NCBI GenBank assembly: GCA_000499405.2
Contig: HG738139.1
Coordinates: 10,006,616 to 10,070,615, forward strand
Length of the DNA: 64,000 bases
Source: Onchocerca volvulus
Lineage: Eukaryota > Nematoda > Chromadorea > Rhabditida > Onchocercidae
Direction of reading: 5' to 3'
Position numbers and translations under genes: made by a program. The first letter of the stretch is position 1; each line of letters opens with the position of its first letter. Shown piece by piece: positions 47,623-60,640 of the stretch. The notes beneath the pieces were generated by a model. It was not told the DNA's origin. It saw only the letters and a program-made list of their open reading frames with translations, and made no database searches.

Positions 47623-49604
47623 TTGTTTCATCCAATTTTTTTTCTTTTTCTTTCTTTTTTTTTTTTTTTTTCGTACAATTAAAAATTTTCTATTCGGAAT
47701 TCGGTAAGGTTTCATTTTTGATTAGTGAGAGAAATAAAGTAGTAATAAATTTAAAATTCAGAAAAAGTAATTCCATATTGAATAGTGAATGGATTTATGT
47801 ATAAGATAATAGATGAATTAATGATTATAAACAATTCAAATTGCAATTCTTCGTGTAATTTTATTCATTTTATTTTCAGCAGGATCTATGAGTAAGACCA
47901 GGTCTCAAATGGGAAGTAAATCTGTGAGCAATGAAAGTATAAAATGAAAGGAAGCGCAACCTTAACGATAAAAATTTTGAAAAATATGGGTAATTGGAAG
48001 TTAAATATTTCTATAATAGCCAGAATTTCAGTATTGTTTTTTCAAATTTTATTTCAAAATGCATTAAAATCGGCAATAAAATACGAAAGTAACTTAAAAC
48101 CAACCGAATTTTTTCCTATATTTTTGTTTTGATGTAAATTTTTGGTTCAAGAATTGTCGAATTAAATGAATTTGCTGCTCAGCTTCAACGATTTGTTAAT
48201 TATTATGCTTTAAAAATCATTATTTTATATCGTTCCATTGTAATTTAATGCATGTATAAAAATTAACTCTATAAAAACCAAAAATTGTCAACTTCGGAAA
48301 AATCAAAAATTGGCAATGCTAAAATATTTTATGAAGGAAGTTATTCATTATTTATTTATTCATTTTTCTCATCATAGAGAGAAATTCGACCCTACGAAAA
48401 AGCGGCAACATCGGGAAAATATGATTTCAAGCAATTTAAATTTATTTCTTATGCTTTTAATTAAATTCATTCTTGAAGCAAAGAATATAAAACTCATATT
48501 TATGTCATTATCTTTTGGGTGAATATTCGATACAAAATTGATTCTAAGTAACGTCTAAGAAAAATTCAAAATACTCAATATTCGACAAAGTGAAATTAAA
48601 TTAGTGACAAAGATACTTATCAGTGATAATAATATTTAGCAACTTTTTTTTTCATTATTTCCCCATATTTAAATCTTATTTGGAATACTGATTTTATTTT
48701 TGATAAATTTCTTTTTTAGATAATTTTTTCTGAAGGCAAATTAATTTTCTGAATTAATTATTAATAAAAATGATTCAAAAATAATAAAATACAAATTAAA
48801 GTGAAAAAAAAAACATTAAGCCAAATTACAAGAAAACAAGCAAAGGCCGCAAAAATTTTTATTTTAGTTTAAAAGCTTGTAATTCATGAATTAAAAATCC
48901 GAAATTGAAGATTGCAAATTTTGATTTGAATCTGAATCCAAATCTGAATCTGAATTTTCGTTGGATATTGGAAAATTATGCAAAATTGTCAGCTTTAGAA
49001 AATAACTCGGAATTTATTCACTTCATGAATAATGTTTATTTGATTTGGGTGTGGTATCTTGAACGGTTGTTTCATTTTACTCTAAAGACAAGCAGAACCG
49101 CAAGTTTTTTTTTACTTTCTTGTTCCTGAAAAGTTATGTAATCAAGAGTTAAAATAGGAAGATGAGAGTGATAATTAGTCAAGATACGTAGATATTATCA
49201 GTTTATTCCGTAAAATTTTTCCTACCTTCATCTTCCATGCATAATTTTGTATTTTCTCCTATAATCTTTCATTCTTTTCTTAAATTCATTGCCCTTGGGA
49301 ACAAATGCTACAATAACTGCAGCATAATTTTTGCGAAAAAGTATTCGATTGTTGTCAAAATAATTACATTTTTATTAAACAAAAATCAAAAATTGAGGAT
49401 GTTGCGACAAAATTATCGATTAACGTGGAATCCGAATAAATTCCAACTGCTAGCCCATCAAGCAAAGGTGCCATCTTCTTAAATTACTCATGTAAAATTA
49501 AAATATCTTTATCAATGCTAATACTGACAATAAGTGAACAACTGTTTTATTCGGATGAAAACTAATCATAGTTTTTGTCCATTAGAATAAAGCCTTAAAT
49601 TTAA
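47623..49604. other. Intergenic, with possible unassigned exons
   Basis: AATAAA signals at 47733 and 47747 can end the upstream gene. A short ATG frame at 47888 behind a TTTTCAG, a frame at 48379-48521 behind CATCATAG, and 49390-49469 behind TTGAG look exon-like, but they do not join to the BTB gene in a consistent phase. They may be untranslated 5' exons or noise. Confidence 0.35.
47733..47738 (+). terminator. Poly(A) signal of the membrane-protein gene
   Basis: AATAAA 111 nt after the stop codon, on the coding strand; a second AATAAA follows at 47744-47749. Confidence 0.5.
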
Positions 49605-51449
49605 ATGGAAAATATAAAAAAATATAAATATTGCTACACGTGGCAAAATTCGTATTTTAAGTTATCGCATTATTTGGATCAAATTCAAACTTCAAATGAA
49701 AAACCACAACCGGATATTTCTATTACGGTAATTTTTAAAATATATACAGTCGGACATCTTTTCAAAATTGATGATATATTTTTTATACTTTTGGTGCTAT
49801 TAGATTAAGTTTATGATTAAAAATCTTCCATTTCAAATTCAAATCTTTGACAAGGCGGAGAGAGAGGTCAAATCTAAAAAATTAATATTATAATAGAAAA
49901 GCAATGATATAATTAGAGATAATCTTTTTTGTAGCTTGGTGATAATACTGCCGTAACTCTTCATTCTGAAATAGCCGTGGCTCATTCCGGATATTTTCGT
50001 CGATATTATGCAAACGAAACGAGAATGCAAAACAAGCCTGTAATGCTGAGGATCAATCATCTTACAAACTATGATGCTAGTGCTGTTCGCCGGATGATTA
50101 ATTTTTTTTACACTGGTATCTTACCATGCTCATTAGCCGAAATTCCGGAACTTCTAGCCTTATGCAGTAAACTTCAGGTAATTGGATAATTATATGAAAA
50201 ACTGAAAACTTTCTCGAATCTTTAAGTGGCATAAATATATCTGATTACCATTACCTTTGGTTGATTTAAAATTTAAATAAATTATACAAATCATAAAATT
50301 TCTCGTTAAAAACTAATTGTTTTCAAGTTAAGATCTTTTGTAATTATTTTTTTTTTATTTTTACATTTATTTTTTTACAGGTACCATCAATGAGATCAAT
50401 AATTGAAAAATTTATTATTCAAAAAGCAGCTGAGCATAATTGTTTATTGGATTGTTGGAATATTAGCTGTCATCGACAGTCTGATTTGTCACTTCGAACA
50501 AAAGATTACATACTCAGCTATGTGATGCAATCTTTGGAAGAGGTATATTTAATCAGAAAATTGTTACTGTGCTTTAAATTTTCTAGTTTGAAAAAAGAAA
50601 AGATTTTGAAAATTTTAATCAAAATGGTCGATCAGTTTATTTAAAGTTTTATCAAACTAATCCTTTCTTCTTTATATTAGACAATTTTGGATTTACGATT
50701 CGCACAAATGGATCAAGGAGCTGTGGAAGCATTGTTAAGATGTCAGAATCTACCGGTTCGTTCAGAATGTGATGTGCTTCGTATCGCTTTAATGTATTAT
50801 CTCCGTCGGAATGGACATGTAAATATGCAAAGTTTGCTAAATGTCATCCGATATAATTGTAATGCCGAAGTACTCATGCGGGTATGTAATAAAATGAAAA
50901 AGAACATTTTAAAATTATCAACACTTATTGATAACTTGCATCATTGATAATAATAGTAAGTTTAATCAAGTTACAAATGAGAAGGAATATTTTCTAATAG
51001 TAAGTTTAGTTAAAAAAAAGCCCCAATCAGAAGAGCCTTGATATATCTGCTTATAGTTGCCATCCAAATAGCAACAATATAAATTTTTAATTCAAAATTC
51101 GAAATTCTCATCTATTTAGATGCGTCAAGATATTCATTATGTAGATGATGAAGAGATTCGCTTTTGTTTCGAACAAAATTGCGCTTATGGATTGTGGCAA
51201 GCTGAACGTCAGTTGTATGATCCGAATATATGGCCTATAACTGAGATACTACCACCACGTGGTAATCCGAATGCTGATTGTAATTGGATTACTGCGCAAT
51301 TTTATAATTTGGTATAACATGATACGATTGTTTCTTGGCAATTCATTTTAATTGATTGGATTAATTGAAATTTTGAATTTTCCAACTTCCTTGAATTTCT
51401 TAAATTTGCTAATTTTTAGCTTCGACCTACTACCGAATCTTTTCGATAG
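49605..51449 (+). CDS. BTB-BACK domain protein
   Basis: Six exons: 49605-49727, 49935-50177, 50381-50542, 50681-50881, 51120-51311 and 51420-51449, all phase 0, giving 316 aa. BTB domain about 30-122: DISITLGDNTAVTLHSEIAV, then HSGYFRRYY, then FFYTGILP and LLALCSKLQV. A BACK-like helical region follows (about 123-245: AAEHNCLLDCW, LSYVMQSLEE, RFAQMDQGAVEALLRCQNL), then a region rich in acidic and aromatic residues. No Kelch, MATH or ion-channel domain is seen. BTB-BACK proteins often act as cullin-3 substrate adaptors; the partner cannot be told here. The ATG at 49605 was chosen because stops precede it in frame and an acceptor (CCATTAG) lies 19 nt upstream. If the last intron is retained, the protein ends 7 residues earlier. 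Confidence 0.8.
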
Positions 51450-51555
51450 ATCTGTTTGATTTGTGCAACACGGTATTCAACATTCATCTTATCACAAATA
51501 GCAGATTCAAACCAAAAAATTCCACAATTTCAATCAGACATTTTTGTGCTCTAAT

Positions 51556-51561
51556 AATAAA
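51556..51561 (+). terminator. Poly(A) signal of the BTB gene
   Basis: AATAAA about 107 nt after the proposed stop codon. Confidence 0.45.
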
Positions 51562-51806
51562 TTAATTCACAGCTTTATTTGCAGTGTTATTTATACAGAT
51601 CACAAAACAATCGATGTTCAATTAGATGAATTGTGAAACTTAGCACCACAACTTGTAATTTAAATTCAAAATTTTAAAATGCCGTCTACTTATGAATCGC
51701 AAGAAAAAACTACAGATGAATATCTGAAATGGCAACAGAATAAGTTGAAGAGTGAAGAACTTTAGCAAGAGACTGTCGTGTATTTTGGTAAGGTGTAGGT
51801 AAACTA

Positions 51807-52388
51807 TGTCACGACACTAAGCAATTTAAATAGTTTATTACTTTAAACGTGTGAGGTATCTCCAGACGTGGTGCACAATAAATAACGAATGAATGTAAAT
51901 CACGTAACGATATGAAAAAAGGGGGTTGGTGGAGCAGCTCGTCGTCCAAGTTGGATGGAAAAAAGATAAAATCAAACGAATGGTCTTGGATCGTTTTGTG
52001 CTGCTTATATACCACTTTTGTCCACCCATGGTGCCGTTTGGATGTCTGGAATTGGAGACGGGATTCCATCAATCAAGCGGGCACCGTCTTTGATAATTGT
52101 TTGATTTGTCGTCGTTTGTGAGTTTGGTCCTGGTACCGGGTGGTGAAATTCCATAGCGGAAGTCATTATTACATTTGCAAAAAGGTTTTAAGATATCATC
52201 AATCAAATTCAAATAGTCTGGCGTTTCAAAAAATGTCGAAATCACATTTGAAACTTGGTCTATTACATTAGGGTGATCAATCATTCCTTAACAATTTAAA
52301 CTGACAGTTACTATATTTTACATTTTATATAATAGAATGAAATAAATTTATACTAAATTTGAATCATTTTTTCTTCGGTATTCCGACA
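51807..52388. mobile_element. Possible solo LTR
   Basis: A 582-bp block, plus strand TGTCACGACACTAAGC to TTCGGTATTCCGACA. Its ends and an A/T-rich block near the start (AATAGTTTATTACTTT) resemble the LTR at 44023-44646 (GCGACACTGAAG, TAATACTTTATTCG, and TTCGGCTATTCCGACA at the end). The interior is diverged and no clear target duplication is visible. Confidence 0.4.
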
Positions 52389-53424
52389 GAGACTATTAAT
52401 TTCAATAATATTAATACGATCCAAAAATTTCCGGAAAAATGAAGCTTAAGACTTAAGAGTTTCACAGTCACTGAATCAATTTAATTTGTGATGTCCAAAA
52501 CCTGCAAAAAGTTTATTCGAAAAATTCCTAACCATTAACAAAATTAATGCAAAAAGGAAAATATAATTCAACACAAAAACAAGAAAGAAATTCTTGAAGA
52601 TAACAATCTTTCATGTGCAAATGAGTTAATCATCAATTAAATCTACTGAAAAAGAACACCCGGCAATAGTTTTGGAATGAAAACAAAACAAAGCAAAATT
52701 GAAAATTCCTAAAAAGCAGAGAACATCTTCGATATGTTTGAATAAGGAGATGCATTCAACAACAAAAAACACAACGATATAATATTCGAGCAAAATTTAT
52801 AATTGAAACAAAAAAAATTGAAATTCTAAAAAATATCTGATTTGTCTACACATATTCACTTGTCGAACAAACAATTCATTAGATTCCTTTTATCGCTTTA
52901 CCAATCTAAATTTCACCTTCTATTTTAAGACTATTTCCTACTACTATATTCACATAACTGGATTTTCATGGATAATTTATTCTTTCAAATTTTATTCAAA
53001 TCAACACCTATATTTTACATGGTAAAAAAACTTATATATCAGAAAACTTGCATAAATGTTATAAATTGAAAGACTGTCTTAAGGCAATGTCAATGCATAT
53101 ATTGCAATCTTAACGAAAAATTTCTTAAGTAATTAATGGAGATTTTTAATTTTTAAAATTTTGTTTGAATTAAAAATCTGGTCGACTACTGTCACACAGT
53201 TTTTGTAGAGAACAGCGTCTTGAATTATTCCACAAGAAAAACTATCACGAGAAATTAAAAGAAAAGTTCAGAAAAACAAGTGAATGTTACTTCTTGGAAA
53301 AAAATTCAAATAATACGAATAAAAATTAAACCAAAAGCAGGAAGACAATGCAACTTATACTGTGTGACAGTTAGAAAGACCAAAAAACTTTTTCAACATG
53401 ATATATGATAGTTGTTGCAAAACT
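52389..53424. other. Intergenic, downstream of CDC45
   Basis: AT-rich, no exon recognised. It should hold the 3' UTR of CDC45 at its right end. Confidence 0.5.
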
Positions 53425-56400
53425 TCATTCAATTTCCAGCGTTGCTTGCAGACCATCGAAAAATCTAGCCTTTTGATCAGAACGAATCATCACCACTTAA
53501 TAGATTAATTTAAAAAAAAAAGATTTTTATCCGTATGTTATCCATGAACCGCTTTAACAACAGTAAATATTTTGATACGGAGTAGGGAAAATTATATTTT
53601 TATTATGCAAAAATATGTTTCAAATACAAAACAGATCAGTAAAGATTAATAACGATAGCACAAAAATACCGCTTACTTGCAGAATCGAAAAAATCTCGCC
53701 GAGCTCCATCACGTATAAAATTCTCTACAACCTTTTGCATTGCACGTCCAATAAAACTAAAAATCTCAAATGCAAATTTTTTTCTGCATTTTATATATTA
53801 ATCAGTTTTAAGTACCATTTGCAAAAGTAGTCGCTGGTAGAATCAGTTTTTAAGAATCGATGCCAAAATCAATCCAAGAATATTTCAAATCAACATATGT
53901 TTTCATACCTTTTCATTTCCAGTAATAATGTTAGCATGTTTAAATCATAATTTCGAGATAAACTAAAAAGTGTTGGAACTTGCAAAAGAAAAATGCTGAC
54001 CTTTTCTGATTGCTGTCTTCATAATCTGTATTTGCAGGCATAGAACCAGTTATCAGAAACCAACCAGTATTTTCACCACTCATAGGTATGGCAACAAACA
54101 ATGGTCGATTAGCACGATTTTTTGAATGACTCTGCAAGTTTCAAAGAAAAAGTCAGACAAAGATCCAACTCAATTCAGAAAAAATAAAATTTATTCAAAT
54201 TTGGGGAAGAATTCTGAAAACGAAAAAATTGCAATTAGACATCGTCCCACCTAATCTTTAACCAAATCAATTGATTTATAAAGAATTCCACTTTTTTTTG
54301 CGGCTGACTTTTCTATTGAATGATTTCACCATCGTTAGTAATACCAAGAAATTCTAACAACTTACAAATGCAAGTAAAATACAAATTCGACGGCTTTTTA
54401 AAGCAAACAATAATTTATAAAGTTGGTTTCACAGCATATAAAGATAGTTTTACAAAAAGAAAGTTTTATAGTTTTGAAATTTAATGTCAATTCAAACCCT
54501 GAAAAAAACTCATTAGAAATATTGTTGAAAATCTCACTGAAACGGTGAAAGCTCGAAGAACATAATGAATAAATATATAGAGGAAATGTCTGCAGTGTAA
54601 AATACGCGCTTCGTCTTCCTGAAGAAACAAAATTTTCAAAACAAAATTAGTCATACTAAAGAAGAAATAAAAAAGTATTCATTTTTCTCAAGCTATAGAG
54701 CAAATTTTCTAATGATTATTGGGCAGATAAAGAAAACCAAGCTGTATTCAACATAAATTAGATTTAAAAATATGAAAGCTTAGATGATACCTGAGGAAGG
54801 CAAAGAAGATAGAAAGATCCAACAGAAACAATAAGGCTTTGATTTATTGACATAAAAACAAGATTTACAAGATTGATCAAACAACTTTTGTAGGATTCAA
54901 TCGCTTTTGACAGCGGTGCCTTATCTCCTCCTGAAAAAGATAATTCCTCGTCAATTTGCAGCATTATCACCCACAATTTAAAAATCTAAATCTTCATAAC
55001 ACAAACGGTTTAGTCAGAATTAATATCTTGCCTTTTCATTTTCTATAAAATAAATTCGGAATGGTAAAAAGAAACCTTCTATGAATTTTTGCAAGATTTC
55101 TTGTGCACCAATGAAACGATCATATGGTGACTCAACTTCAACAATTCCATAACTTATACGGCCAGAAATAGCACGCGCAAAATCGCAAGAATTGTACCTA
55201 GAATTTTTGAGCATACATAATTTTTTGAACTATTCAGACTTGAATTTCCATAGCTTAAAAGCTTTTAAATCCAAACCTTTCATGTCAGCCATCACTTAAC
55301 AAATAGTACATAATAATACTAAATTCATTTTACTATCACTATATATTTTAATAAGTCCCTAAATATTTTTATACAAATAATAACAGATGAGACACTCAAC
55401 ACGACCAGGAAGAAAATCGATATTTCACTTTTTTTGATGCTTTTTAATGATATTTGAATGATCTTTATTAATACAGCATATAATAATCAAGTGAATAATT
55501 TATTAGAAAATTCACAAAAATATGGAGTATAATATGCAAACCCAATAAATTTTATAACATTTCAACCTGTTTAAATTCTTACTTATTACTATATCCGATA
55601 TGAGCCGTAAAAGATGCAAATTCATCATCCATATGTTTATATATGCGACGGAAAATGGCATCCTTCCTTTCCGATGTTAGCGCACTGTACACTTGATGGC
55701 TTTCTTCCAACGTTATCCTGAAAATTAATTTTATAAGTTTTGAATGATTCATACATAATCAGACACATATTTTTAATTGATATTATTGTTTCGTTAAAAT
55801 GAACATATCATAGCAATTGTCACAGGCTAGATTTAATGATGATAATGATGGCCCAAATTCAAATCGAATAAAATCAATTTACAGCAAGTTTTTTTCAGCT
55901 TTAATGCATTATATCTATCATATCGCTTTTCTAGAAAATTGTTTTTTATTTCAGATGAACAATACTTGGTGATACCGTAAAAATACAAATACGGATGCAG
56001 CTTACTTACTCAAGTTCAGCCAGCAATGTCTTCATTATATGAGAACCACTTTGCTGCCACATTTGTGTTAAACAAAAAAAAAAATCGTTATGCACCATGC
56101 TAGTATACAATGACCAGTGTGCATATAACGGTAACATGATCCTGAAATTATATTTTTTCAGATCACCAACTCAGAGATGGCTTTCTGCAAGTTAAAAAAA
56201 AAAAAAAAAAAACAACATTTTTCAAAATTCCGCGAAATAAAGTAAATACTTGCATGCAAAATTATTTCAATTCAACGTTTTCAAATCATGCTTGATTTCC
56301 GCTGTTTTCATCTACTTTTAATTTTCTAATAAAAAGTTTTCTATTAAACATAATTTAGTGTTATTTTTGATAATTATAAGCAAAATAAATTTTTCACTGC

Positions 56401-59243
56401 CCAAGAATACACAACACAATGTAATGTAATATAAAATGAAATTCAACATCTGAAATTATTTCATTCTTTAAATGAAACTCATTAGTGCATGTCATGTGTA
56501 TCTTGAGTCAAAATGATGACAAAAATAACAAATGTTCTTACTATTACGCAAAATAAAACAGCATTTTTTTCATTTTTTTTATATATTCTTACTATGCAAA
56601 TAGTACAACATTTTATATTCTGATTATGCAAATAAGACATTAACATACTCATCATCGAACTTCAGCCGAAGAATATCATCACCTCGTACAATATCAGATC
56701 CATCTGGACAGAATTTCATTCTGAATGCTCTTAAACGGTCGAAACAAACGGTCGTATAACAATCATGACTTATTAAATACTCTACTAGTTGACTGCTTAT
56801 TCCAACTACAGCTGACCACATCATTTCGACTGTAGTTCGACCAACGGAATGAGCTACTTCCAACATCAATACGGCACTCTAAAAATAAACGATAAATTGC
56901 AGAATCATTTTAGATTATGATGACCATAAGTGAATAAAAATACATATTACTTTAATAAAATTCCAAACAAGTCTATAAATTTCAAATTCGAAGAATTTCG
57001 AACTTAACGATTTCAGATTTAACTTTCAAGATGAAAATCTAAAACAGAAAAAGAACTAACCGATGGAGCATACCAGGAATTCTCGTGATACTTCCACAAA
57101 AGATCTTCACGATGTCTTTTCATTTCCATCCTTCGCCGCCGTTTTGCTTCTCGTCTCCCGACAGAATTTGCAACATCACTGACCCGTCTCCTGCGTCTAC
57201 TTGTAAATTTTTCTGATTGTTCTCTACAATCAGCTCGCTCACCAGTACCCCGTTCGATTTCATTTTCTCCATCACTTGAACTTCGAGCAATTTCTACTTG
57301 TTCACTTGCAAACACTACAAATTCGCAAAATCCATGATCATTAAAAATACATAAATAGATAGTAAATATAATCAGTAATACACGCTTAAAAGAAAGAATT
57401 TCTTATATGGTAGAACATTGGAAAAATGAAATTTAAATGAACTATCACAGAGAATCAAAAAATTCAAAGTAAAACTCATTACTTCGACTTTCGGCATTTT
57501 CATCGTCTTCCTCCATTTGTTCCGTCTTTTCGAGAAAATCGCTCTCACTATCTGCATCCACACCAGTTTCATCTTCATCCTCACTATTTTCAGAAGATGA
57601 ACTATCCGAGACTTCGACATCACAGATATTTGGAATATCCAGTTGCTCCCACTCATCTCTACTCACAATTAGACGTATATTATCGTTATAATACACCTGT
57701 AAAATAAACTTTAAGACAATAAACCACCAGAAAATTCATTAATATCAAAAGAAACAATATATAATAGTTTCAAAAGGTTTTCGGCAAAACAAATTTTTCA
57801 TTCGTTTGAATAACATATTGTTACATAAGAGCAAGTCTTTAAATAACGAAATGCCGAACAAAATCATCACAAGACAAGTTTCATAGGGATAAGCTGATGT
57901 CGCCCACTCTCCTACTAGTCTGGTATTTTATGAACAAGACAGAAAGGACCAATTTTTCTTTAACCACAAGCAATATCATTTTCATTTTTTCAATATTTCT
58001 CATCGTGGTTTCTAAAAAACTTACATTGGTTAAATCCAAAGGTCGCCTTGAATCAATTACATATAATGTCATATCAGGTCGGAGGTAAGGAATCAATGAT
58101 TCTGTGGCACCACAATTGAACAGCACAACGGAATGTGTCAGCTCCCCATGTTCATTCAATGCTTTCCGGAGACCTTCCCAACCATCTATTGGAACAAGTG
58201 TATAGACTACGTCATCTGCCGCAAATAAATCCTAGAATTTTCTTCTTTTTAATTCCGAGATACTACTTAGATGTAAGGAATCAATATTTCGAATTTAATT
58301 AATGTTTACAATAAACTGATTTTATCTGATGACTTCAAATTGATTTAATTAAATCACTGCTCAATGAGCAACAGTCCATCGACAATGGTTTCCTGATCAA
58401 TGATAATATTTGAATTTAAGAGACAAAGGTGATATTTCACATTTCAGCAAGATGGAATATCATTTGTAGAAATCAGGCAGCTATCTATCTTTATCAATTC
58501 AAACAGCAAAAATGTCTCCATTTATTAGATTGTCACCTCGAATATAGGAACTCTCCGATATATTTCAGAATTTTTATTTTTCTTCATAAATGTAAAAAAT
58601 AACTAAGCATATTTAATTCAGCATCATGTATGTAGAAGAGAATAAAGCATAAAGTTTTCTCCTTATTATACACACTTTAAGTCATAAGACCAACAAAACA
58701 AATATCTCGATTAATCGTAATTACGTTATTATCATTCAGATAAAATTAATTTCTTGAAATGATATTTGATTTTTGTATTAATAAATAACAATCAGCCAAT
58801 TTCTTACCAGTAATATCTGTGTAGCGCAAACAGCATCAGCATCAACATTTGCTATAATTAGTACATGCTAAAAGAAAGTATTATTTAGAATATTAAGATA
58901 CCTGATTGATGCTTCTATCTTTAGAAAATATTAATATCTCTATATGATGCAGAAAAAAAAACTTAAATTTGAAATTAAGACTTAAATTGTTTTTATGCAA
59001 TGCAGCTGCTCTAATTATAACCTGTTAGCCTATTAAACTTTTTGTAATATTTGTATATATTGTAGCCAGGAGAACTATATTAGACTTTCTAAGTTTTATT
59101 TTACTCTTTCTCTTTTTGTTTTACCATCTATTTTTTATTTTTTCAAGAAGAAAGACAGATATTTAATGAAAAAAAGAAAAGAAACTAACATCTCTCTTAA
59201 TTATACCATAAAAAAATCGCCTAAAATCTTCATATACGATCAT
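53425..59243 (-). CDS. cdc45: CDC45 DNA replication factor
   Basis: Fourteen exons: 59243-59190, 58867-58808, 58231-58025, 57696-57483, 57314-57061, 56878-56649, 56141-56010, 55717-55583, 55197-55076, 54930-54791, 54618-54538, 54131-54001, 53783-53677 and 53495-53425. All phases agree: 1,938 nt, 645 aa (human about 566). Landmarks in order: MIVYEDFRRFFYGII, NVDADAVCATQIL (family SDVDALCACKIL, the remnant DHH motif), DVVYTLVPIDGWEGL, VVLFNCGA, IDSRRPLDLTN, a long acidic stretch (~137-176), an Arg-rich stretch, SAVLMLEVAHSV, LPLYAHWSLY, FTAHIGYSN, NRANRPLFVAIP and a C-terminal RFFDGLQATL. CDC45 joins MCM2-7 and GINS to form the CMG replicative helicase. It is longer than the human protein mainly in the acidic and basic linker. 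An acceptor, TTTCAG at 59286, lies 42 nt before the ATG. Confidence 0.95.
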
Positions 59244-60640
59244 ATTTATCCGTTCAACAATATCGCCTTTTGTAGTTGTTCTTATCTGAAAGTATAGAAA
59301 AAAAAAAAAACTGATATAATCCAAATAATTCAGTCAACTGTAAATTGTCCAGAGAGGTTGCATTAAAGTATATTCTAATCGGATAGATTAACTGATATAA
59401 TCTAGCCAGAATGAAAAGGATTCTTGTTTAAATGAAAAGAAAAAAAAAAGAACCAAAGCTAAGAAAAATTTTCAATAGAATAAAAAAAGTAAAGAAAAAA
59501 TCGTAAATAGATCCGAAATATAAAACGAGAGGAATGATATTAGAAATGGTTTGAAAATATTACCCACAAAAATCTGAAAAATTTCTGAAATACTTTTAAA
59601 CTAAAAATTGGAAACCAACATCAATCATCCATTTTATCCAAGTAATAAAACCCTTTCTTCCATGTTTTCATTTTTCACTTCTTTTCTTTATTCCAAACAA
59701 CTTATATTTTTATAACAGTCTGATTTTCTAGTTTTTAAAGAAATGATTAAAACGCAAAAATTTATGCTTCAGAGATAATATCAAGATGTAAAAAGTGATA
59801 AAATTGATAAAATTTGGGAATGATATTAGTCAGAGATTTAAAAAAGACGAAAATATCATGAAAATATGAAAGAAAATTGTCTAGATAATTTAAAAATTTT
59901 TTAAATAAGGAATTGCTCTCAGTGTAACTATAAGTGAAAACAACATTGAAACTTGAGAGGTAATGATGATTGATAAGATTTATGATATTAAATAAAGATA
60001 AGATCAAGTGACAAGCAATTCCTTAAATATCTCCAATACCTTACCTAAAGCATCAAAATTCCAATTCAAATCAATGTTCGTCATTGAGAATCAAAATGGC
60101 GCATATAAACCGTGATTGCTAGGTTTCGGTTCAAGTTGCGAAGTTTTCAAAGTGTTTCAATTTCACACACCCGTGGCAGCAACGAACGTCATTCTTTTAA
60201 GCGTTGGTCGCGGAGGTTGTGGTACTCTGAGTTGGAACTAAGGTTTTTTTTATAGGTCAGACTTCATGTATAATAAGTTGATAAAACGTGTGCGAATTAC
60301 TGTTAATTTAGAAAATACTCACTTATCCCCCCAATTTTTTTGGATGAATTATTTTTATATATCATATTAATCGTTTGCTGATCTGTTTCAGTTCAGTTTA
60401 ACGTATATTTCAGTTCAGTGTTATATTTAGTTCACTTTGGTATTGTAATTAATTCAGCTTGTCTACAGTTCATTTTTGATTTTATATTTGATTCATCTTG
60501 GTGCCTTATGAATTGCTCATATTGGAGTGTGTTGTGCTCTAGTAAGCTAATTATGAGGTGCATTTTATGTGGGATTATTAGAAACATTATGATACTAGTT
60601 ATAAATGTCATTTATAGGTTTTGGAATTAGACGTGAAAAG
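59244..60640. promoter_or_regulatory. Shared intergenic region of CDC45 and MAK16
   Basis: Divergent 1.4-kb spacer between the start codons. Most is AT-rich, but 60050-60240 is richer in GC and holds ATGGCGCAT (60096-60104), an E2F-like core, and GGTCGCGGAGG. This patch is the most likely bidirectional promoter. No exon was recognised apart from 5'-UTR sequence next to each gene. Confidence 0.45.
60625..60640 (+). promoter_or_regulatory. Splice acceptor before MAK16 ATG (possible SL site)
   Basis: GAATTAG/ACGTGAAAAG then ATG: an acceptor 10 nt before the start codon, consistent with spliced-leader trans-splicing. Confidence 0.5.

Noticed and set aside
55020..55076. Alternative GC donor (AAAG/GCAAGA) extending CDC45 exon 9
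   Set aside because: It would break the frame into the next exon; the GT donor after 55076 (GAAG/GTTTCT) restores the family sequence in phase.
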